Part shown: positions 33,667 to 40,898 of the stretch, one piece after another
How positions within the stretch are numbered: the stretch's first letter is position 1
How the letters are laid out: every line of letters begins with the position of its first letter
Origin: Rhodobiaceae bacterium
GTDB taxonomy: Bacteria > Pseudomonadota > Alphaproteobacteria > Rhizobiales > JAKPQE01
Direction: 5' to 3'
NCBI GenBank assembly: GCA_028278505.1
Contig: JANQEG010000057.1
Span: 1 to 40,898, forward strand
Length of the DNA: 40,898 bases
Notes under the pieces: generated by a model
The model's input: only the letters and a program-made list of their open reading frames with translations
Told to the model about the DNA's origin: nothing
Database searches by the model: none
Translations under genes and position numbers: made by a program

Positions 33667-34167
33667 CTAAAGCCTCCCGCGTAATCCCGGATCTTCAAGA
33701 TCGTGCAGGCGCTCGGCCGCGGCGCGGGCGAAGCGCAGGAGCACGGCGCGCCGTGTCGCGCCGGCCAGCCGGTGCTCGGGCGCCGCACGCAGAATCTCGG
33801 CGCCGAAGCCGTCGGCGAGGATCAGGCCGGCGTCTTCGGGAAAGTCGTCGAGCGGCACGCCCGGCCGGGTGGCGAAAAAGAGCCGGTCGCAATGGGCCCG
33901 GTAGTCGGGCCATTTGCTGTCGGCGCGCAAATCCTCAAGGCTCGACTTGATCTCGATGATGACCAGTTCGGATTTGGGCCCGAGCGCGACGAGGTCGGCG
34001 CGGCGGCCCGAGGCCAGCCCGAGTTCGGCGACGAGCGAATAGCCGGCCGCGCGCATCAAGCGGCCGACGCCGCGGCGGATTGTCAACGCCGCCTGGGATT
34101 GTCGGCCGTCCACGGGTGCCTCAAGCACCGGCACCGCCGCGCGATCGGGATCGAATTTGCTGGTCAT
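33667..34167 (-). CDS. mmcB: MmcB family DNA repair protein
   Basis: A 166-residue protein of the MmcB family, SOS/mitomycin-C-linked in Caulobacter. LGLASGRRADLVALGPKSEL with VIIEIKSSLEDLRADSKWPDY gives the D...ExK core of a PD-(D/E)xK nuclease fold. FFATRPGVPLDDFPEDAGLI matches the family's C-terminal half. The order actR-mmcB is seen in other alphaproteobacteria, where the two are convergent as here. Nuclease activity is inferred from the fold. Confidence 0.9.
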   Translation of the reverse strand: MTSKFDPDRAAVPVLEAPVDGRQSQAALTIRRGVGRLMRAAGYSLVAELGLASGRRADLVALGPKSELVIIEIKSSLEDLRADSKWPDYRAHCDRLFFATRPGVPLDDFPEDAGLILADGFGAEILRAAPEHRLAGATRRAVLLRFARAAAERLHDLEDPGLRGRL

Positions 34168-34221
34168 TCACTGCAGAATGCCACGGCGCCGCGCAGAACG
34201 AAAGAGGAACCTGCCGAACGC

Positions 34222-34704
34222 CTATTCGCCCGCGTACTGGGCATCCACATAAAGCTGCAGATTGGCGCGCATGGACTCCGGGATGGAGATCGGCTTCATC
34301 TTCACCGCATGCACGAAGGCGCAGACAAAGCGGCCGGAGAAGCACAGCCGGTCGCCGTCCTGGTAGCCCTTCAGGTCATAGGTGATCGAGGAGCGGCCGA
34401 GGCGCTCGATCCGCACCAGGATGTCGAGGCTGCCGCGCGGATAGACCGGCGATTTGAAATCGCAGGCGAGATGGACGAAGGGCGTGCCGATGCCCTGGTC
34501 GAGAACGATCTCGTACCAGTTGACGCCGATCACCGCCTTCATGAACGCCTCGACCGCTTCCAGGCCGAAATCGGGAATGCGGCCGGTGTAGACGAATTGA
34601 TGCGGATCGGCGTCGCCCCAGCGCACCGTCCGCTCATAGACGAACGGGCCGGGCGGCAGGGTATAGGGAAAATCCTTGTCGCACGGATCTTCGGGCAGCT
34701 TCAT
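34222..34704 (-). CDS. hotdog-fold acyl-CoA thioesterase (4-hydroxybenzoyl-CoA thioesterase type)
   Basis: A 160-residue single-hotdog enzyme. VRWGDADPHQFVYTGRIPDF is the 4HBT-type active-site loop, and GLEAVEAFMKAVIGVNWYEI the central helix. It follows boxA after 62 bp in the same direction and is thus likely part of the box operon, where it could release CoA from stalled benzoyl-CoA or ring-opened intermediates. That role is inference; family members also act on other aryl or acyl thioesters. Confidence 0.85.
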   Translation of the reverse strand: MKLPEDPCDKDFPYTLPPGPFVYERTVRWGDADPHQFVYTGRIPDFGLEAVEAFMKAVIGVNWYEIVLDQGIGTPFVHLACDFKSPVYPRGSLDILVRIERLGRSSITYDLKGYQDGDRLCFSGRFVCAFVHAVKMKPISIPESMRANLQLYVDAQYAGE

Positions 34705-34766
34705 CGCTCGACATCACTTTGTTCAGGCCGAAACCGCGCCGACCTTGCCGCAAGCCCGCTTCCGCC

Positions 34767-35957
34767 TCAATAGGTTTCCACGTGATAGCGACCATCGGCG
34801 CGCATGACCGGCTTCAGCGCCGACCAGTCGAGCCCGGCCTTGCGACAGATCGCGGCAAAGGCCTCGTCGACGCCGGTCTCCATGCCCTTCAGCCCGCAGA
34901 TGAACACATGGGTGTTGTCGTCGCCGATGAGCCCGGCGAGATCGTCGGCGACCGTCAGCATCCGGTCCTGGACATATTCCTTCGGCTTATCGGGCAGGCG
35001 GGAGAAGACGAGGTGCTGTTCGAGCAGCGTCTTCGGCACCTTCTTCAGCGGCCCGAAATAGGGCAACTCTTCGGGACGCCGCGCGCCGAAGAAGAGCAGC
35101 ATGCGCCCGGGCGCCGAGAGCATTGCGCGGCGGCGGTGCTCGGTGAACGCCCGAAACGGCGCCGAACCGGTGCCGGTACAGATCATGATAATGTTGGCGC
35201 CGGGATCGTTGGGGATGAGGAAGGTGGCGCCGAACGGGCCGGTGATTTCGACCGTGTCGCCCTTCTTCAGATCGCAGACATAATTGGAGCCGAAACCGCC
35301 CGGCACGCGCTTGACCGTCAGCGACAGATTGTTGTGGCCGGGCCGCTCGCCGTCGCGCGGGCTCGCCACCGAATAGAGCCGGGCGGCGTGCGGCTTGCCG
35401 GCATCGTCCTTGCCGGGCGGCACAATGCCGATCGACTGGCCCTCGACTACAGGGAACGCGGCGTCGCCGAGATCGAGGATGATATGCCGGATGTCGTGTT
35501 CCGCGTCCTCGGCGGTGAGCCGGAAATTGCCCTGGACGGTGGCGGTCGCCGGATGGGCGCGGCTGAACAGATTGACGCTCGGCTTCGACGCCGATTTCGG
35601 CGCCACCGGCTTGCCGCCGGTGCCGGCATGGGCCTCCGCCAGCAGGCTTTCGATCTCGTCTTCGAGCGCCTCGAGCGCGCCGGCATCGTCGTCGCCGGCG
35701 AATTCCTGCTGTTCCGGCAGCTCGTCCCAGGCAAGCTGCTCCTCGAGCGTGTACGGGGTTTCGACGATCCGCCAATTGTCGATCGATCCGGTCGGGCAGG
35801 GGGCGATGCAGTCCATGCAATAGGCGCATTTCTCGATATCGACGACGACGTTGTCGTCGTTATGGCTGATGGCATCGCGCCCGCACATCTCCTCGCAGGT
35901 GTAGCAGCGGATACAGATCTCCGGATCGATCAGGTGCTGTTTTATGAGCGCGGTCAT
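34767..35957 (-). CDS. boxA: benzoyl-CoA 2,3-epoxidase reductase component
   Basis: A 396-residue electron carrier that passes electrons from NADPH to BoxB. Two 4Fe-4S ferredoxin clusters at the N-terminus use Cys15, 18, 21, 25 and Cys44, 47, 50, 54. After an acidic linker, a ferredoxin-NADP reductase domain follows, with the FAD motif [13 protein letters not shown] and nucleotide site [13 protein letters not shown]. The C-terminal VETY aromatic end matches FNR enzymes. Its function in the aerobic benzoyl-CoA pathway is fixed by the neighbouring boxB and boxC. The upstream gap to boxB is unusually long (284 bp) and full of palindromes; no strong ribosome-binding site precedes the ATG at 35957. 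Confidence 0.95.
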   Translation of the reverse strand: MTALIKQHLIDPEICIRCYTCEEMCGRDAISHNDDNVVVDIEKCAYCMDCIAPCPTGSIDNWRIVETPYTLEEQLAWDELPEQQEFAGDDDAGALEALEDEIESLLAEAHAGTGGKPVAPKSASKPSVNLFSRAHPATATVQGNFRLTAEDAEHDIRHIILDLGDAAFPVVEGQSIGIVPPGKDDAGKPHAARLYSVASPRDGERPGHNNLSLTVKRVPGGFGSNYVCDLKKGDTVEITGPFGATFLIPNDPGANIIMICTGTGSAPFRAFTEHRRRAMLSAPGRMLLFFGARRPEELPYFGPLKKVPKTLLEQHLVFSRLPDKPKEYVQDRMLTVADDLAGLIGDDNTHVFICGLKGMETGVDEAFAAICRKAGLDWSALKPVMRADGRYHVETY

Positions 35958-36241
35958 GGGTCAATACCCGTTCAGAGCTGTTCTTACCCCCACCCCCAAG
36001 GGACTACTCGACGCTTGCCGTTTTAGTTCCCTCCCCCCTTGTGGGGGAGGGACAGGGTGGGGGGTTCGGCAGGATGTCGGTCATATCAAACCGGTTTTCG
36101 TTGAATCTATCAGCGCACCAGTCCTTTTTAACGACCCCCACCCCCAACCCCTCCCCGCAAGGGGGAGGGGAGTTATGCCGAGCTTGCCGTACCCGTCCCC
36201 TCCCCCTTCATGGCGGAGGGACAGGGAGGGGGGTACAAGGA
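35958..36241. repeat. REP-like palindrome array inside the box operon
   Basis: The 284-bp gap between boxB and boxA holds two compound elements. The first (about 35985-36064) has CCCTCCCCC-cttgt-GGGGGAGGG flanked by CCCCCACCCCC and GGGTGGGGGG. The second (about 36133-36234) has CCCCTCCCC-gcaa-GGGGGAGGGG and then CCCTCCCCC...GGAGGGACAGGGAGGGGGG. The same family occurs at 27681-27825. No gene was found. Confidence 0.8.
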
Positions 36242-37684
<1,443 letters not shown>

Positions 37685-37745
37685 CGGGACGTCTCCTGGA
37701 AAGGGGTTTCGGGGGCCGTCGCAGGCCGCGCAATTTCGTTCCGGG

Positions 37746-39401
37746 TCAGACCCGCGTGATGTCATAGTCGGGCCGCCGGCCGCTGCCATAACGGCGCAAC
37801 GCACCCTCCGCGCCGACTGCGTTCGGGCGCTGGAAGATCCAGTTCTGCCACGCGGTCAGCCGGCCGAAGATCTTGGTCTCCATGGTCTCGGGCCCGGCAA
37901 AGCGGATATTGGCCTCCATGCCGGTAAGCCCGTCGGGAGAGAAGCTGGCGCGCTCTTCGAGGAAGATGCGGACCTCGTCCTCCCAGTCGATATCGTCATA
38001 GGCAAAGGTGACGAGGCCGAGCTCCTCGGCCCGTTCCGCATCGATGGCCTCGCCGATCACCGCCCGCGCCGCGTCAAGCGAATCGGGCTCGCCGAGAAAG
38101 CGGGTCTCTAACCGGGTCAGATCGTTCGACATCGGGTAGCGGCCGAAATTCAGGGCGTTCAGATGCAATTCCGGCGGCGGCCGGTTGTCGCCCTCAAGCT
38201 GGCCGATCAGCATATAGGCGCGGTCCGTGGCGAACGCGATCTCGGCAAGCGTACCGGCAAAGCACGAGCCCGGCTCGATCAGCGCGACGAGCGAGCGCGA
38301 GGTCACGTCGATGCGTTTCAGCACGCGCTTCCAGTAATGCAGGATTTCCCGGGCGAGCCAGTCGTCGCCGGCGTTTTCCAGGAGCGCGTCATAGCCGAGA
38401 ACGCGCGCGGCATCGCCGGAGGATTTGAAGGCGATCACGGCAACATCCATTTCGTTCAAGCGCAGATGCAGAATCGCGTCGTCGAGTTCGCGGGCGAGCT
38501 TCAGCGGCCAAAACTGGTCGCCTTCGGCGGCGATCGCGGCGGCATCGGCGGGCGCGTCGCGGCCGGGGCCGTCAACGGTGATCGTCGCCATGCGCGCCGC
38601 GCGGTCGATCTCGACATGGACCAGATCGTAGTCGACGCTGTCTTCGCCGAAGCTGCGGGCAAGCGGCCCGAGCGCAATGCCTTTCGCCCCGGACGGACGG
38701 GCCGAGCGGGCGGCGAATTCGGCTGCGCGGGCCTTGACCGTCTCTTCGATCTTGGAATTGGGCACGACCTCGTCGACCAGCCGCCAGTCGACGGCGCGGG
38801 CGCCCTTGACCCCCTCCTCGATGGTGCAGAAGACGTCGGCGCGGTCGCGGCGCACCTTGCGCTTGTCGGTGACGCGGGTAATCCCGCCGGTTCCGGGCAG
38901 GACGGCGAGCAGCGGCACCTCCGGCAAGGCCACGGAAGACGAGCCGTCATCGGTGAGGATGATGTGATCGGCGGCGAGCGCCAGTTCATAGCCGCCGCCG
39001 GCCGCCGTGCCGTTGATGACGCAGAGATAGGCCTGGCCGGAATGGTCGCTGGCGTCCTCGATCGCATTGCGGGTCTCGTTGGTGAATTTGCAGAAATTCA
39101 CCTTGTGGGCGTGGGTCGCGCCCGCCAGCATGCGGATATTGGCGCCGGCGCAGAAGACCCGGTCCTTGCCCGAGCGCAGCACCACGACCTTGACTTCCGG
39201 ATGCTCGAAACGGAGCCGCTGGATCGCGTCATAGAGCTCGATATCGACGCCGAGATCGTAGGAATTGAGCTTCAGCTCATAGCCCTCGAACAGCCCGGCG
39301 GTCTCGTCGACATCCATGATCAGATTGGCGGTGTCGCCGTTAAATTCGAGCCGCCAGTGGCGGTAGTGTGACGGATCGGTCTGAAAATCGATGCGCGCCA
39401 T
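37746..39401 (-). CDS. boxC: benzoyl-CoA-dihydrodiol lyase
   Basis: A 551-residue crotonase-superfamily enzyme that opens the epoxide/dihydrodiol ring, releasing formate. The first crotonase half includes VVVLRSGKDRVFCAGANIRML and ICVINGTAAGGGYELALAAD-like sequence (here VINGTAAGGGYELALAADHI); a second, degenerate half covers 280-500. The terminal GALRRYGSGRRPDYDITRV is typical of BoxC. The ATG at 39401 follows AAGGCGAGGGAT. It is the first gene of the box operon and faces boxR across a 312-bp AT-rich gap. Confidence 0.96.
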   Translation of the reverse strand: MARIDFQTDPSHYRHWRLEFNGDTANLIMDVDETAGLFEGYELKLNSYDLGVDIELYDAIQRLRFEHPEVKVVVLRSGKDRVFCAGANIRMLAGATHAHKVNFCKFTNETRNAIEDASDHSGQAYLCVINGTAAGGGYELALAADHIILTDDGSSSVALPEVPLLAVLPGTGGITRVTDKRKVRRDRADVFCTIEEGVKGARAVDWRLVDEVVPNSKIEETVKARAAEFAARSARPSGAKGIALGPLARSFGEDSVDYDLVHVEIDRAARMATITVDGPGRDAPADAAAIAAEGDQFWPLKLARELDDAILHLRLNEMDVAVIAFKSSGDAARVLGYDALLENAGDDWLAREILHYWKRVLKRIDVTSRSLVALIEPGSCFAGTLAEIAFATDRAYMLIGQLEGDNRPPPELHLNALNFGRYPMSNDLTRLETRFLGEPDSLDAARAVIGEAIDAERAEELGLVTFAYDDIDWEDEVRIFLEERASFSPDGLTGMEANIRFAGPETMETKIFGRLTAWQNWIFQRPNAVGAEGALRRYGSGRRPDYDITRV

Positions 39402-39713
39402 GGGATATCCCTCGCCTTCCGAGATGCCGGCCGGCCGTCGCCGGCGACACAATCCTTCAATCGAAGAAGCGTGCTGTAAACAGGAAATATATTTCCTTGT
39501 ATGCGTCTCATTCTTCTTTATAGGTATTATAGGTTCTGTCTTTCGCGCGTCCAGCGGAATCTAGCTGCTTTTTGGAATTTTTCGAATTTTCATTTCCCGG
39601 CCGAAGACCGGCCGAAAACAGGATGTATGATTAGCTCTGGACGAATCCATCGTCATTTGAGAAGTATAGTTCATGTCAACCGCGCGGAAGGCGCGGAGCG
39701 AGGGCGGCGATCG
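39402..39713. promoter_or_regulatory. boxC/boxR divergent control region
   Basis: This 312-bp gap is markedly AT-richer than its neighbours and must hold both promoters. Notable: a perfect 16-bp palindrome AGGAAATATATTTCCT at 39482-39497, a direct repeat TATAGGT at 39519-39525 and 39528-39534, and CGGCCG pairs near 39599-39615. I did not find the TGCA-N6-TGCA site reported for Azoarcus BoxR. Confidence 0.5.
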
Positions 39714-40637
39714 ATGGCAGCGGACAGGGCGGAGGGGCAAAACGACGGCGGATCGGTCGATCTGCTGCTCTACCGTGTCGGCCGCAAGGTCCGCGCGCTG
39801 CGCCAGGACCGCGGCATCACCCGCCGCGACCTCTCCGCGGCGACCGGCATTTCCGAACGCTATCTCGGCCAGCTCGAAAACGGTCAGGCCAATGTCACGC
39901 TGAAGATATTGCAGCGGATCTGCGACCATTTCGGCCTGCCGCTGTCGGTGACGCTGCCGGCCGAGGCCCATGTCGGCCCGTTGCGGGCGCCGCTTGCCGA
40001 CCTCTTGTCCGGCATGACGCGGGCCGAGCAGGAGGAGGCGTACCGGCTGCTCCTCGAAACGTTCGGCGGCGATCGGCGCCGGCGCAAGGGCATTGCGCTC
40101 GTGGGCCTGCGCGGCGCCGGCAAGACCACGCTCGGGGAAAAGCTCTCTGCGCTGACCGGGATCCCGTTCCTCAGGCTGTCGCGCCGGGTCGCCGAGCGCG
40201 CCGGCATGCGCCTCACCGAACTGATGGAGCTCGGCGGCCCGCGCGGCTTTCGCCGGCTGGAGCGGGAGACGCTGGCCGACCTCATCGCCGAGCCCGGCCA
40301 GATCATCCTGGAGACGAGCGGCGGCATCGTCGGCTCCGAAGAGGCCTATGATCTGCTGCTCGAGCATTTCTTCACCGTCTGGATCAAGGCGCGACCCGAG
40401 GACCACATGAGCCGGGTCATCGGCCAGAACGATCTGCGGCCGATGGCGGGCCGCTCCGAGGCGATGAAGGATCTGATCGGCTTGCTCGACGAGCGCCGCT
40501 CGGCTTACGGCCGGGTCGACTACACCCTCGATACCGCCGGCCGCGGGCTCGACGACTGCCTCGCCGAACTGGTCGAGATGTCGAGCAGCGTCTTTCACGA
40601 GCACGCCGCGCCGCAGCGCGGCGGCGGCCATGGCTGA
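39714..40637 (+). CDS. boxR: BoxR-type transcriptional regulator (XRE HTH fused to shikimate kinase-like domain)
   Basis: A 307-residue repressor. Residues about 15-85 are an XRE helix-turn-helix (VGRKVRALRQDRGITRRDLS, GISERYLGQLENGQANVTL). From about residue 120 a shikimate kinase-like domain follows with Walker A GLRGAGKTTLG. In Azoarcus the equivalent domain senses benzoyl-CoA and derepresses box genes. The ATG at 39714 removes an improbable 71-residue leader. It is divergent from boxC and likely controls it. No enzyme activity is expected. Confidence 0.93.
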   Translation: MAADRAEGQNDGGSVDLLLYRVGRKVRALRQDRGITRRDLSAATGISERYLGQLENGQANVTLKILQRICDHFGLPLSVTLPAEAHVGPLRAPLADLLSGMTRAEQEEAYRLLLETFGGDRRRRKGIALVGLRGAGKTTLGEKLSALTGIPFLRLSRRVAERAGMRLTELMELGGPRGFRRLERETLADLIAEPGQIILETSGGIVGSEEAYDLLLEHFFTVWIKARPEDHMSRVIGQNDLRPMAGRSEAMKDLIGLLDERRSAYGRVDYTLDTAGRGLDDCLAELVEMSSSVFHEHAAPQRGGGHG

Positions 40638-40898
40638 CCCGGCCGGTTTCTTTCACCGGTGAATTCCGCCACACTTCCGATCCGAAAAAAATCTAATCCG
40701 GCCCTACGAGATTTACCCGTCTTGCCGATCTGCGCCGCTTTAGCGTGCAAAATCTGCGCGCAAAGACAGCCTCATGGCACCTCACCCGCGAAAGCGGGTG
40801 CCCATTTCATTGAAATGGAACCTCCACCTTTGGTGGAGGGCTGGACGAGTTCTACATTGAAAGCAAGAAACCTCCACGCTTGGACCATTGGAGTGGTG
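40638..40898. repeat. hairpin-rich 3' flank of boxR
   Basis: No gene is visible to the window end. Three consecutive perfect hairpins occur: CACCCGC-gaaa-GCGGGTG (40783-40800), CCATTTC-att-GAAATGG (40802-40818) and CCTCCACC-ttt-GGTGGAGG (40821-40839). The first resembles the repeat hairpins at 8507 and 27386. None has a T-run, so they are not clear terminators. Confidence 0.7.

Noticed and set aside
38163-39371. 402-codon plus-strand open frame
   Set aside because: Antisense to boxC; no recognisable motif.

Overview
The window is about 41 kb of GC-rich chromosome from an alphaproteobacterium, most likely of the Hyphomicrobiales (Rhizobiales). Evidence: a SAM-II riboswitch ahead of metZ, a RegB/ActS-RegA/ActR redox two-component pair followed by mmcB, the tsaB-rimI-fur(mur) order, a double-length dCTP deaminase, a DUF2852 protein, and a BoxR-type regulator (XRE plus shikimate-kinase-like domain) beside boxCBA. 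No tRNA, rRNA, CRISPR array, insertion sequence or prophage was seen. It reads as core chromosome with catabolic modules and many short palindromic intergenic repeats.
Layout. 1-1.8 kb: tsaB-rimI-fur/mur (minus). 1.9-7.5 kb: an apparently uncharacterised small-molecule module, an MFS carrier and a class V PLP enzyme on minus, divergent from an ornithine-cyclodeaminase-like enzyme and a long Fe-S old-yellow-enzyme-type oxidoreductase on plus. 7.6-11.1 kb: recR, a 600-bp repeat-filled gap, ybaB, dnaX and the SRP RNA gene ffs (all minus). 11.2-14.7 kb: a membrane GT2 glycosyltransferase, an orphan solute-binding protein and a CDP-alcohol phosphatidyltransferase. 14.7-16.3 kb: a DUF411 metal-binding protein and a TacAT-type GNAT/RHH toxin-antitoxin pair. 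16.4-17.7 kb: metZ under a SAM-II riboswitch with an intrinsic terminator. 17.8-25.5 kb (plus): dCTP deaminase, an RND adaptor and pump, a class A penicillin-binding protein. 25.9-31.1 kb (minus): a YgjP-type metallopeptidase, a DUF2852 protein, an intracellular PHB depolymerase with an added helix-hairpin-helix tail, and an ABC-2 exporter pair. 31.2-33.3 kb (plus): ActS/ActR. 33.7-39.4 kb (minus): mmcB, a hotdog thioesterase, boxA, boxB and boxC. 39.7-40.6 kb (plus): boxR.
How it fits together. boxC-boxB-boxA-thioesterase probably form an aerobic benzoyl-CoA epoxidation operon read divergently from its presumed benzoyl-CoA sensor BoxR. The CoA ligase and the aldehyde dehydrogenase (boxD) of the pathway are not in the window and may lie beyond the right edge. 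ActS/ActR and the PHB depolymerase suggest a lifestyle with changing redox state and carbon storage.
Regulation visible in the sequence: the SAM-II switch and terminator; small inverted repeats at the TacAT, DUF2852, DUF411 and boxC/boxR promoters; and one clear terminator after the DUF2852 gene. At least three families of dispersed palindromic repeats occupy most gaps longer than 250 bp, including a gap inside the box operon.
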